DNA of 64,000 nucleotides from Gerris lacustris (GCA_951217055.1 OX578277.1:15560562-15624561), one strand, 5' to 3'. Shown: positions 34,769-48,799, counted from the first letter of the stretch. Made by a program: numbers and translations. The notes: a model not told the origin generated them from the sequence alone.

Positions 34769-35200
34769 CTATTGAACTCCGTTGTTGAAATTTCCATTAA
34801 TACATAATTACTAAACCTAGTGTTTTACCATTTACTACTTTTGGTGGATACATTCAATTACTATTGATTATTTGATTAAAATATATCATAAAATTGACTT
34901 CTCCTCGGCGGGGAATCGAACCCGGCCTTTCTCCATCCGCAATAAAAAATATTTTCCTTTTTTTTTAAAGCAATCTATACTCTCTATTTCTATTGAACTC
35001 CGTTGTTGAAATTTCCATAATTTCATAATTACTAAGCCCAATGTTTTTCCATTTACTACTTTTGGTGGATACATTCAACTACTATTGATTATTTGATTAA
35101 AATATATCATAAAATTTACTTCTCCTCGGTGGGGAATCGAACCCGGCCTTTTTCCATCCGCAAAAAAAAATATTATCCTTTTTTTTAAAGCAATCTATAA
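34763..35200. repeat. ~220-bp tandem duplication
   Basis: CTATTTCTATTGAACTCCGT starts both copies (34763 and 34983), which run through TTTTGGTGGATACATTCAA and GGGGAATCGAACCCGGCCTT to an A/T run. GGGAATCGAACCCGGC resembles the T-arm end of a tRNA, suggesting a SINE-like origin. A related piece is near 21131. Confidence 0.88.
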
Positions 35201-35428
35201 CATCTTAGAATGTCGTAGAACCGTCACTTTAGATAATTTAATTTTCTCCCTAGCAAAAATACAGATTTAATACATATTTTTAATTGCTAAATCTTACTCA
35301 GCCTTAGATCTTCTTAGCTTTCCCGTACACCACACCTCAGATCATATTTCTAGAAGGTAAAGCTATGTAACCCCCCCCCCCCCCCCCCCCCTTCTAATCA
35401 ATATGAATTATTCAAGTTCTTTTTAAGA

Positions 35429-35520
35429 GTGCACTTATTATATTATATCATATCATATCATATTATGTCATATCATATTATATCATATCATATTATATTA
35501 TATCATATCATATTATATTG
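35429..35520. repeat. ATATC/ATATT pentamer microsatellite
   Basis: Alternating TATCA and TATTA pentamers. Poly-C (35370-35391) lies just upstream. Confidence 0.9.
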
Positions 35521-35589
35521 TACCAGCTCCTATACAAAAACCAAACCCTATACAAGTACCAACTCTTATAAGTACCAGACCTATACAAG

Positions 35590-35648
35590 TACCTGGCCAC
35601 TCGTCGGGCGGAGTTCGGCCGTAGGCCGAACGACGACCCGGCGAGTTT
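35590..35648. repeat. GC-rich nested hairpin
   Basis: The outer arms CTCGTCGGG and CCCGGCGAG enclose the inner arms GTTCGGCC and GGCCGAAC around GTA. The hairpin lies in very AT-rich DNA. It looks like the core of a small transposon or a structured RNA, but no promoter or ORF supports a gene. Confidence 0.6.
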
Positions 35649-35870
35649 AATCTATATAATTAGAAGAAATAATTTTATTAAATATTATAATAAATAAATG
35701 TATATAACCTAATAATAGACATTACAATTGTAAGAAATCATTCATTAAAATAATACATAACTAAAATGTAATACTAATAATAAGAAATACTTCATAACTA
35801 CTTATAAGAAAATTGATGTAATTTTAATTAATAAATTTTAATAATTTTTAATATAAATCAAATTATAATT
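35649..35870. other. AT-rich stretch, nothing recognised
   Basis: Runs of AATAATA-type sequence without an ORF or detectable repeat. Confidence 0.5.
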
Positions 35871-35948
35871 ATTATTAACTACGGGAAACAGACAGTGAAA
35901 AATACACTCCTGTGCCGGGATTTGAACCACGGGCCTCTATATTTCCAG
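35871..35948 (+). repeat. Partial copy of the B-box hairpin repeat at the gap edge
   Basis: ACTACGGGAAACAGACAGTG and GGGATTTGAACCACGGGCCT match the 20278-20370 region, partly in inverse orientation. The sequence runs into the N gap, so its partner arm may be inside the gap. Confidence 0.65.
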
Positions 35949-36148
35949 NNNNNNNNNNNNNNNNNNNNNNNNNNNNNNNNNNNNNNNNNNNNNNNNNNNN
36001 NNNNNNNNNNNNNNNNNNNNNNNNNNNNNNNNNNNNNNNNNNNNNNNNNNNNNNNNNNNNNNNNNNNNNNNNNNNNNNNNNNNNNNNNNNNNNNNNNNNN
36101 NNNNNNNNNNNNNNNNNNNNNNNNNNNNNNNNNNNNNNNNNNNNNNNN
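35949..36148. other. Assembly gap (200 N)
   Basis: Exactly 200 N bases, a typical placeholder length. Translations across it are meaningless. CA/CG-rich simple sequence lies to the right and half a hairpin to the left, which could explain the assembly break. Confidence 0.99.
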
Positions 36149-36200
36149 AGAGAACACACACACACGCGCCCGTTCGCGCGCGCGCGCACACACACTTACG
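36149..36200. repeat. (CA)n/(CG)n simple repeat
   Basis: AGAGAACACACACACACGCG followed by CGCGCGCG and more CA. Confidence 0.9.
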
Positions 36201-36204
36201 TTGA

Positions 36205-36600
36205 CATTTCCTATTTACCCCTCTCCTAAATGAAAATAATGACAAAAACGTACACTACAATTACTTTTCTCTTAAAGAGCCTTTCAACGATATGCATCAT
36301 AAAGGGTCCTATCAATTACTTTTACATTTGTACCCCGTACTCCTGTGTACCAACATTTTAACTTTAAAATCTCATGTAAGCAGTACACTCATAGACACTC
36401 TTCATTTATATAAGATGTAGTTGTACACATTTTTCCATTTTACCCCCTCCTAAATGAAAATATGACAAAACTTGTTGTTTACTTTCCTTTTAAAGAGCTT
36501 TTCAACGATACGCATCATTAAAAGTATTCATTACTTTTAATGCCATTTGTACCCCGTACCCCTGGGTACAAAAATAAAAATTTCGCAAAATCCTTCTTAG
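36205..36600. repeat. Two-copy ~230-bp repeat
   Basis: TTTACCCC.CTCCTAAATGAAAAT, AAAGAGC.TTTCAACGATA.GCATCAT and CATTTGTACCCCGTAC recur near 36213 and 36441. CCCCGGGTACAA near 33697 is a short relative. Confidence 0.75.
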
Positions 36601-36601
36601 T

Positions 36602-36602
<1 letters not shown>

Positions 36603-36672
<70 letters not shown>
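36603..36672. repeat. (TA)n microsatellite
   Basis: About 35 TA units abutting the left arm of the foldback element. Confidence 0.97.
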
Positions 36673-36676
<4 letters not shown>

Positions 36677-37612
36677 AAACAAAACTCAGGTTTCGGTCAC
36701 AAAAATCGTCACTATGTTACAAGCCTAAAAAACAAACGAAATACAAAAAACCCATGAAACAAACACTCATAACTATCAAAACGGAAAAAGCTACTACACA
36801 ATAAATATTAACCCAAGACCTAAACTCACCGTAAAACATCTAATGAACGACTGAAAAATTCTCACGCGTCAAGACCTACATATACGGAGAAAAACCACAG
36901 CCTCTTTGATAAAAAACTTATTTTTTTTTTTTTTTAAATATAATAAAAAACAGTCTTCGTAAAAAACATAAAAGAAAAATTCTCCTACCCCCCCCCCCCC
37001 CCCCACCCCCCTGTATTCCTAAAATTATAGACAAGGAAAAAAAAACCACAAAAACTTCTGCCAACTTCTTCCAAAAACTTTCTGTTGTTTCCCTCAATTT
37101 ACTAGGCGAATGCCAGGTTGGTCCCCTCTAAAGCCAGTCCACAGACTGCCTAGGATACTTGTTTACTCCTGTAAATCTTTTCTAGGTTTGCCCCTTTTTT
37201 TCCTTGTCTATAATTTTAGGAATACCGGGTGGGTAGGAGAATTTTTTTTAGTGTTTTTTACGAAGACTGTTTTTTATTATATTTAAAAAAAAAAAAAAAA
37301 AAAAATTATCAAGGAGGCTGTGGTTTTTCTCCGTATATATAGGTCTTAACGCGTGAGAATTTTTCAGTCGTTTTTTGGTGTTTTTCGGTGAGTTTAGGTC
37401 TTGGGTTAATATTTATTGTGTAGTAGCTTCTTAGTTTTTTCCGTTTTGATAGTTATGAGTGTTTGTTTCATAGGTTTTTTGTATTTCGTTTGTTTTTTAG
37501 GCCCCTGAAGAAGGTTTTAAGTAAAAACCGAAACGTTGGGATTGTAACAGTTACGATTTTTGTGACCAAAACCTGAGTTTTGTTTGTTTCTGTTTATTTT
37601 TACGGTCAGAAT
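36673..37612. mobile_element. Large foldback element with ~400-bp arms
   Basis: The left arm (about 36673-37048) is the reverse complement of the right arm (about 37194-37612); the spacer is about 145 bp. Shared segments include GTTTTTTATTAT next to an A-run, TTCTCCGTATATA and TGGGTTAATATTTATTG. The left arm lacks about 41 nt found in the right arm (junction near 36721), namely the CTGAAGA...GAAAC segment. No ORF. The right arm is repeated at 1-369. Confidence 0.8.
37505..37534 (+). other. Hammerhead-ribozyme-like core motif (incomplete)
   Basis: CTGAAGA (fits CUGANGA), then GGTTTT-AAGT-AAAAACC able to form stem II, then GAAAC. A downstream GT-A at 37544-37546 could be the cleavage triplet with a very short stem III. 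I could not find paired sequences for stem I, so catalytic activity is doubtful. Penelope-like elements are known to carry hammerhead motifs, so this could mark such an origin. Confidence 0.3.
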
Positions 37613-37618
37613 TTATTC

Positions 37619-40335
<2,717 letters not shown>

Positions 40336-41357
40336 TGCGGCAGCAAAATTAAACATTACTTAACTGTTTTTAGGCTGGAAAGTACTATTTCGCTGAGATG
40401 TCATTAAAATATTAAAAACAGGCAGGAAAGTAGTTAAAACAGTCAGGAAAATACTTTCTCTGCCTAGGCAGGGAAATATTTCCCTGCCTAGGCAGAGAAA
40501 GTAACAGTGTTTACCACTGCGTGACATAACCTCTTATTTTGGCAAGAACAGTTAATACTATTATCTCTATCTTATAACATTATATATTGTAGTTTAATAA
40601 GTAATATTTAATAAATAAATGTTTTAATAATAAAATAATATGTTTATATAAGTAAATTCTGTTAAATAAGTTCAATGAATAGTAGATCTTTAATTAAAAA
40701 ATAGCGGAGTCACTGGCCACACTGCAGCATCATATAAACATCCAACATTCATATCATATTATTATTACAATTGAAATAATTCTAGATTAGACTAGATATT
40801 TTTCCTAGTTACGTTTTTTATTGTAAGCAATAGAAGATATATTTAATACTTTTTGGAATTTTTTTAGAGAAATATAAATAAATATTTTATATTGCGTGCA
40901 TTATTCATTCAGAAGTTTTGCGTTTTATATACGTGTGTTCTGTATTTCGTTGTTATAGATTCAGTTTGCTATTCACTTATTGTTAATATTCCAAACCATA
41001 TTTGATTCTTTATGAACATTAATTTTAGGTAATAAATACGTATGTTATTATCTTATTAATATAACATAGTAATTAACTATGTTATATTAATAAAGATGTA
41101 GGTTAGCAGTTTCATTTTTCTGTCGCAAGTAGATAAAATATTGTATGCAACAAGGCAGCAAAGGAAACATTTCTGCCTCGTTTATTCATATTGCCTGCCT
41201 CGGCTTCGCCTCGACAGTCAAATAGGTAAATTACCTGCCTCGGCTTTGCCTCGGCAGTTAATTATCATAGCCTGTCCTCGCCTTCGGCTCGGACGCTAAT
41301 CAAATCACTCGTCAGTAAAATTCCATTTTGCTGCCTAGTTACATAAATAACTATTAT
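40336..41357. mobile_element. ~1-kb copy-B-specific insertion, class unknown
   Basis: Copy A reads straight through this position (near 868). The insert begins CTACTTGCGGCAGCAAAATT and ends with ATTTTGCTGCC..AGTTA; the shared GGCAGCAAAAT is inverted. It holds a perfect palindrome of about 52 bp at 40451-40502 built from two CTGCCTAGGCAG units, and hairpins of the CTGCCTCGGCTTTGCCTCGG type near 41190-41265. No ORF and no clear target duplication. Confidence 0.65.
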
Positions 41358-42082
41358 TTTACTCGTGTGCCTTGAAATATTAAAAAAAAAATTTTGACAT
41401 ATTTAAATTGTTAATAAAAAAATGATTGTTGACTTATTTAATTTCAAACTAACTTTTTATATAATTTAATATTTTTATAATATTTCAATTTTAAAAAATT
41501 GTATTTTTAATAAGCTATTAATTTGTCAAAATGTTTCTTAAATGTTATAGGCTGAAGAAGCCCCAAAAATAACCCTAAATAGGCCAAACAATTTTCAAGA
41601 AAAGAATATATTTTATTAAAATTATATTTAATAGGTTCAAAACTACACATTACAAAATAAACTAAATAGCATTCTCGTGCAAAAAGGCTAAATTCTTGTA
41701 ATGTTCTAAGAACATAATAGGCTAATAATTACTTAATTATAGTTAAGCTTTAAATTTAAAAAAATATTTCTGAAATCTTTTAAAACATTTACCTTGGAAC
41801 TGAAATAAATAATGTAAATTTTTGGCGTAAATAAGTGATTTTTGTGGATGGTTTCTTATTCAATGTCTGCAGTTTATTAAAACAACAACCTATATTTTAT
41901 GGCCCTTCATCAATTCAAATTAAATTACCAATGTCTAATCTAAGACCATAAATTTGGTATGTGCAAACAAATTCAATCTTGGAACTTGAATTTTTGACAT
42001 TGGTTGTTTTAGTTTTTAGTTCCAAGGTACATAGAACTACTTAATGGAGTGACATGATTTTAAAATGAAACAATATTTTCAG
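41358..42082 (+). other. Noncoding DNA shared with copy A, upstream of protease exon
   Basis: Counterpart of about 869-1593, with scattered substitutions. It ends in acceptor TTTTCAG. No coding exon was seen. Confidence 0.65.
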
Positions 42083-42242
42083 ATATTGATAAGAGAATTG
42101 TAAATGGCAATAACGCAGAGAGAGGACAGTTTCCCTACCAGGCTCTAGTTCTAGCGAATACTTCATCAGGTCTAATTATAAACTGCGGGGGTACTATACT
42201 GTCTGACAGATGGATTATAAGTGCAGCTCACTGTACTGAAGA
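42083..42242 (+). CDS. S1-family serine protease copy B, exon with activation site and catalytic His
   Basis: This is the first visible exon of the tandem duplicate: 160 nt, same phase as copy A, acceptor TTTTCAG and donor GTATGA. It encodes IDKR-IVNG (activation after Arg), CGGTILSDRWIISAAHC with the catalytic His, and joins 46941. About 9 of its roughly 53 residues differ from copy A, including a QRK/LAN change and Gly/Ser just before AAHC. Downstream exons at 46941, 47262, 48282 and 48581 complete a full protease domain of about 270 visible residues with Gly189 and Ile216, as in copy A. The frame is fully open across all five exons. The signal-peptide exon was not found and could lie upstream in the repeat-rich 20-37 kb region or in the N gap. 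Confidence 0.87.
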
Positions 42243-42849
42243 GTATGAAATACAATAATTCAGTTCTACATATATAACATATCTTACTTGTCCAAGCATA
42301 AAATACTAAAGAGAGAGAAACAATTTAGAATCATACAAGACAAAGATAAACCCTAAGAAGTATTATTTTTTACATCTGAATCAACAAATTATTAGGTTAT
42401 TACAGGACAGGGGATCCGGTCACTTTACTCATCTACGTGATGATATCATCATTGCCTCACCTCACTGGGATTTGAACTCATCAGATATATCGGGGTTTTT
42501 ACCTTGGTTTAAGGCGGAGTTGTGCTAGTTCGCGAACCACAAGACCACCCCGATCCCTGAAAGACATTATTAATCTGAAAACAAATAATAAGTTTGTTGC
42601 TTTTTGGTCTTAAGGAAAAATAAAACGCTCCCTTTTGCGATATTTCTACCCCTCCTTGGGTCATTCTCAAGCTAGAAACAATTTTATTAAATATACTATT
42701 ATTACATAGGCATTATCAATTTTACTGAATTTAACACATATTACAACATTAACCATTTATAACCACTACATTTAAATAAACAGGTCAAGTGTGTGCTAGT
42801 CAGCACACAGCGAGGGTCCGTAGGCCACTACACTGTATAGTTTAAGTAG
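42243..42849. other. Start of protease copy B intron 1, shared with copy A
   Basis: Matches 1754-2350. A short insertion (AAGGCGGAGT near 42511) distinguishes it. Confidence 0.7.
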
Positions 42850-42851
42850 TA

Positions 42852-44206
42852 GGGGAGAGTGGGGCAAGAAGTCACAGGGGCAGGTTGTCACAGGGTCAAT
42901 TTTAAGGGGTTAGAGTAATAAGGATAATCTCGCGCGGCTACTGAAGATAACCTTTATTATGTAGACAAACTTTACGAAAAATGGCGTCACTGTAGCAAAC
43001 CGTCTGTCATCTATGGAACATAAACTTTTTAGGCAAGTCACTCACTGCTTTTTTTTGTTTTTAAATTATGTTTTCTGTTTTGTATTTTTTATCTAGGGTG
43101 CTATATTCGATGATTATTATTACGTAGTAGTTTTGGCATTGTTTTTCTAAACCGTTAAATCAATATTATTGCGGCAGGAAAAAATATTTCACTATAATTA
43201 AAAATGGCGCGTTGGGGCTAGTTGTCACAAAGTAAAGGGGCAAGTAGTCACATCCAATACCTTTTGTGACTACTTGCCCCAATGCTATATTTACATAAGA
43301 GTATTCTTCTATATTTAAATAGAAATGGAAAGTGAAGAGGAATTTATAAGGAATGCGTATTAAGAATAAAAAAGGATGGCCCGTTAAAATAAGTTAAACA
43401 AATATGCTAACTATTGATAAAAAAATCAAACAAATGATACACTTTTCCCCTTTTATTTTAAAAACAATAAATAAAAATTTTATTTTTTAACAAACCCTCT
43501 CCACCCTTATACGTTTAAAACGCAGGGTTGAATCCCTTACCGAGGTAGCTGATTGATTCCCTTACCGTACTCGTAGCTAGGTGCTAGGTACAGGCACGAA
43601 ATAACGATTTTAGCAAAGCTGTTCTGTTCTAGGCAAAATGGTGAGCAATTACAAGGCAAAAACCACTAGAGGACGGTATGCTCCAGGAGTGCTCATGCTT
43701 AATGCTCATGAAGGCGGTTAGTGTTCTAAAATTTAGAGGCTGCTCCACTCGTTACGCAGGGGAAGCATTTTTAATAAATTACAGAACCTAGCATTGGTAC
43801 TTCAGTAAAATTAACATAAATGATTCCTCTACGAAAAATATTTTGCCTGTACAAGACTGATAGCCCCATAAATAATGATTATTATTATATTAACTAGCCA
43901 AATCTTGTAGCTTAAGGTATTTAAATTTTGTTAAATCAAAGTGGTCATAATTAATTTATATCTTGTGACAACTTACCCCATACCAAGTGACAACCTGCCC
44001 CTTGATGGGGCATGTTGCCACAAAAAACTTTAACTTTAAAAAAATAAAATAAAAATACTTCTACTAATGCTAGATGAATGAAACTTGTGCCACATGTAGC
44101 TAAATGTTTGAAATAAACAATAGTACTTAGAAATTGAAAATGTACCGAATAGAAAAATTAAAAAAAATAAATTGTTAAATTTGTGACAATATGCCCCACT
44201 CTCCCC
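42852..44206. mobile_element. Pogo-like element derivative, GGGGAGAGTGGGGCA termini
   Basis: The inverted ends GGGGAGAGTGGGGCA are flanked by TA (42850-42851, 44207-44208). Internal GGGGCA...GTCACA motifs repeat near both ends (42862-42895, 43212-43280, 43965-44030). It retains a short start of a psq/HTH-type transposase frame (43638-43720), which supports a pogo/Tigger origin. It is 1355 bp, is non-autonomous, and has no counterpart in copy A. Confidence 0.85.
43638..43720 (+). pseudogene. N-terminal fragment of a pogo-type transposase
   Basis: ATG opens VSNYKAKTTRGRYAPGVL followed by MLNAHE and then a stop after two Gly codons. This resembles the xYxRKTxRGxW opening of the helix-turn-helix (psq) domain of pogo/Tigger transposases. 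The rest of the protein is missing. Confidence 0.6.
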
Positions 44207-44248
44207 TACAAAGCAATATAAAGCGTCTAATCCATAGTTTGAGAGAGA

Positions 44249-44385
44249 CTTAAGAAAAGAGTAGGAGCGGCGCGGGCTCCTTTATTGCTCTAGCTCCGGA
44301 GCGCGAGCCGTAAAAGGCTCCCAGTGTGAAAGCTACGGCTCCGGAGTGTGAGCCGTGAGGCTCCTTTCTTACTCTTTTCTGTGAT
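44249..44385. repeat. Small GC-rich foldback
   Basis: The arms AAGAAAAGAGTAGGAGC and GCTCCTTTCTTACTCTTTTC enclose repeated CTCCGGAG and GAGCCGT motifs. The - strand frame across it (44250-44459) is an artefact. Confidence 0.65.
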
Positions 44386-44867
44386 ACAGCAATAACCGTA
44401 ATGTGCCTAGTAATGGAGCTAGGCACATTTTCATTTAGTCTATAGTCTATATGACCCATTTTCGTTATTTTTACATTATTTATAGTTTATGTATTATCAC
44501 GTAAACCCAAGAGTGATTGAAATGGAATAAGTACACATATTATACACGACTAGTAATTATAATTCTAGAATGAAAAATGCAATAAGTCCAAAAACAGAAA
44601 GACGAAAATAAAATATGAATTAAATTGAAAAGTAATTTAATAAAAAAAACAAAGCTTTTTAAATAGATAAATGCGAGTTTAAATATTTTTTCGAAGAAAG
44701 TATAGTGTAGAACTGATTAGGAGAGAGGTATTGAGTATCTTCCTTGGTGTGACACCACGTATTTTAAGAATTCCCAGCAGTTAAAAATATAAACATAACA
44801 TATAACATTATTATTTATTATTAAAAACCCTTTTCTTTTAATGGTCCTAATAATAGTATATTATGTT
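44386..44867. other. AT-rich, no feature seen
   Basis: Nothing recognisable. Confidence 0.5.
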
Positions 44868-44978
44868 ACTAGGCTGTGAAGTGAGTTTTTTCTTTACCGC
44901 GGCAATTACATTTACTGTCGAGACAGTAAATATTGCCAAGGTAAAGAAAAAACACTTCACAGTCGCGTAGCATATGCT
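44868..44978. repeat. Hairpin (GTGAAGTG...TTTACCGCGGCAATT)
   Basis: GTGAAGTGAGTTTTTTCTTT pairs imperfectly with AAAGAAAAAACACTTCAC around ACTGTCGAGACAGT. A related half-hairpin is at 23006-23090, where CTAGTAACATAATATACTAT is also shared in inverse orientation. Confidence 0.7.
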
Positions 44979-46016
44979 ATTTTTTCCGAGGTAGCAGACA
45001 ATGAAAAAACATTAAATATTAATCACTAATCAATATATAATAATAACAAATATTAGTACATACTTAAGACTTAAAAAAAGGAACCTTAAAAAGAGGTTAC
45101 ACTATAAGAAAAGATAAATAAAACGCATTGACATCTAGCGGATTTTTATCGTACTAGAAGCATTTCTACAAAGACTGCAGCGGTACTAACGGAAGTTTTG
45201 ACAACTACCCGCCGGAAAATAAAAATCTTTTAGTTCCTAGTACGTAAAAGATTTTTTCTTTACAGCTAGGAGTAATGAAAAGATTTTTTAAGTCCACGTA
45301 ATGAAAAAATGCATTTTAGCTATGTTTTTTAGGCTCTAAAGTTACTATTTCACAGCCTACCACAGAAAAATATTATAATCATATCATGATCCACCGGTGT
45401 TCAAGTAAACCATTTCTTACCAATTGATTTAAATTAAAAAAATTATGTTAATATATTTGCGTATAGAATATTATAAAATCTAGAACATAATCTGAGTATT
45501 ATTTTAATTGAAGAAGGTTGGATTGATTTTTGTACCAACTATTTCTTTTTTAATAAAATATTTAAATAATAAATAATATGTTAAATATGTAAGATATTCA
45601 GTTAATTATTTATCATATTCATAAACATTATAATAATAATTGGCAATATGAAATATGTATTAATAATAATGTAGTGCATAAAATGGAATTGCTTTAAAAT
45701 ATCTAATAAAAGCGACCTAATTATTATTAATTTTGTAAAAGATGAATTATTTTATTTAAGATAAATCTTTATGTTGGTTCATATTAATTAAAGAGGTCTA
45801 GTAGTTCCACGTAATAAGCATTCTTTTAACCTATGATCTTGTTAAACGAAATATGTATAAGTAAAGGGTAGAGTTAAAGGGGTTAAGAGAGTACGGTTTA
45901 AAGTTGTAGAGGAGTAAGCGTAAGGGGGTAGAGGTAGGCTGTGGAGCGGACACGATGATTCCCGAGTAAGATTCGACTTTCTTCGGCGACTTTTTTTGTG
46001 TCCCGAAGAACGTCTA
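44979..46016. other. Copy-B-specific noncoding DNA
   Basis: No ORF or repeat identified. A purine-rich GTAGAGGTAGG stretch lies near 45920. It joins sequence shared with copy A at GCGAATATCCCCAGC. Confidence 0.5.
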
Positions 46017-46911
<895 letters not shown>

Positions 46912-46940
46912 GTATTATTTAATTTAAATTCTGTTTTAAG

Positions 46941-47113
46941 GGCTGTACATGTGAAAGTATTATTAGGTATGATGGATAAAGACAATACAACCGGAGTATT
47001 TGACATTTCCCTTAATACTGATGAGGATATTATTATTCATCCTCGATACGACAAACCTACTGTCGACTATGACGTATGTCTTTACAGGCTTAACTCACCC
47101 ATTCCATTCAGCC
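46941..47113 (+). CDS. S1-family protease copy B, exon with catalytic Asp
   Basis: 173 nt, acceptor TTTTAAG, donor GTAAGT. It encodes VHVKVLLGMMDKDNTTGVF and DYDVCLYRL (catalytic Asp). Ser-to-His and Val-to-Lys changes make the first strand more basic than in copy A. Confidence 0.88.
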
Positions 47114-47261
47114 GTAAGTATAAAAAAAATGGCTAATTGATAGTTATCTAGTAGTGAAGAAATTTATAAATAGAGTAGAATTTTGTAAATATTTATACAT
47201 ATTATGGGTCATCTAAGTGTTTTACATTGTTATTTATCTATTAATTCATTTATTTTTTTAG

Positions 47262-47369
47262 AATATCCGTACATCAAAACAATATCTCTACCATCATTAT
47301 CAATGGGTAATGTTTCTTATCTAGACAATTACATTGGTACCATTTCAGGATGGGGAGCAATGAACGAAG
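47262..47369 (+). CDS. S1-family protease copy B, SGWG exon
   Basis: 108 nt, acceptor TTTTTTTAG, donor GTATTG. It encodes PYIKTISLPS and GTISGWGAMNE. Same phases as copy A. Confidence 0.87.
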
Positions 47370-47469
47370 GTATTGTTTTTTAATTAATGGCTTCCTATTT
47401 TTTATTGTTATAACAAAAAAGTATTTCTTTTGAGCTTACGGGACGTAACGGAAGCTATGTAATAGTTCA

Positions 47470-47840
47470 GAACATTTTTTACGTCTCCGATTTCAAAATT
47501 TCTAAGAAGAAAGGTCCGTTTCAGACATCAGAGAACATTATTGGTCCTATGTCTGTCCGTCGCTCAATTTTTGTGAACCGACATATCTTAATTATTGATT
47601 TTGGTGGTAGGTCATAATTAGCTGCTTGTTGGTCCCATATAAGTTTCAACCTTCTGCTCCCTTTTTATTCTCTTCCACAAGCCCAAAAACATACATTTTT
47701 TACAAACATATCTGCAAAGTATTCATCTGATTTTTATGACTATTGGATGGTTTGTCAAAAGTAGCCTTTAGATAGCCTCAGATTAATTTCAACAGTCTGC
47801 AGTATTTAAATTTTGTTACATTGATTCTTCAATTCATGTA
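47470..47840. repeat. Dispersed repeat in protease intron, copy B
   Basis: Counterpart of 17700-18080. It retains ATTATTGATTTTGGTGGTAGG, which is deleted in copy A. Confidence 0.75.
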
Positions 47841-48281
47841 AAAAATCAAAACAATTTTGAAAGAATTAAAGAACGGGAGGAAAATGAAATAAATTTGAAA
47901 ATAAAAGGTTGTAAAAGCGTAAAATCATTAAAGCATATGAAATAGGACGCTAGAAAGCAATGTGCCACACTAATTGTCAGACTATTTTTTATCTAGATCC
48001 ATAGTACAAAGGTAGAAAGTCAGTCAAGTTCCTCATTCTTCATCTATTCTCTTTCCAAAACCTCTCAGGTAGAGCGATTTTCACCGTGGCCTTTAAATTA
48101 AATAAAGACAGACACATTTCTTGTGTTATTACAAAAAATATTATGAGGAGATTGATTGAGTGCTGTATGATCTTTACTTTCAAATTCACCACTCTACACA
48201 TTTTTGCATCTATCCTAAAAATCACAAAAATTATTATTTTTAACATAATTGCATAAATTATTTGTTTTATTTATTTTTTAG

Positions 48282-48436
48282 CTAAAAATTATCCTCATAC
48301 TCTACAATGGGCGCCTGCTCATATAATGCCTCATGCTCAGTGTGTAGAGTTCACAAAAAATTCTGACAGACAGCCACCAGTCACGGAAAACATGATCTGC
48401 ATTGATAAGACCGTTTTTTATACTGGCTCGTGTTAT
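48282..48436 (+). CDS. S1-family protease copy B, exon before catalytic Ser
   Basis: 155 nt, acceptor TTTTTAG, donor GTAAGA. It encodes APAHIMPHAQCVEF, NMICID and TGSCY (Gly at position 189). Differences from copy A are Gln/Lys, Phe/Tyr, Ile/His and Tyr/Asp. Confidence 0.88.
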
Positions 48437-48580
48437 GTAAGACACCAATGAATCAAGATTATTAAGATTTTTATCAGTAATTTAATAAAATAATGCTTAA
48501 TATCAATTACCACAAACATATAAGGTGTTAGACGCGTTTGTTGAATATATTGTAAAGATAATTAAATAAATATATTTCAG

Positions 48581-48799
48581 GGTGATAGCGGTGGTCCTTT
48601 AGCAGTGACAACAAATGACGGAGTTCTAAGAGTTGTTGGAGTTGGTTCATGGATTTCATACGGATGCGACAATACACACCCAGTTAAATATACTTACCTG
48701 GGAAGCTCGGATATACTCTCATGGATCATTACTACTACAGGGATTCAGCCTGATAAAGATGTCACAAGGGAAGAAGATAGAAAGAAGAAGAAGGGATAG
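48581..48799 (+). CDS. S1-family protease copy B, final exon with catalytic Ser
   Basis: 219 nt including TAG, acceptor ATTTCAG. It starts GDSGGP; GSWISYGC keeps Ser214 and Trp215 and has Ile216. Only two residues differ from copy A, so this is the most conserved exon. The same charged tail EEDRKKKKG precedes the stop. Confidence 0.88.
   Translation, partial: GDSGGPLAVTTNDGVLRVVGVGSWISYGCDNTHPVKYTYLGSSDILSWIITTTGIQPDKDVTREEDRKKKKG

Noticed and set aside
35875..36245. Frames crossing 35949-36148
   Set aside because: They consist mostly of undetermined residues from the N gap; the rest is simple CA/CG repeat.
37505..37546. A complete self-cleaving hammerhead ribozyme
   Set aside because: Only the core and stem II are visible; stem I partners are absent and stem III would be 2-3 bp. 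Kept as a motif, not as a functional ncRNA.
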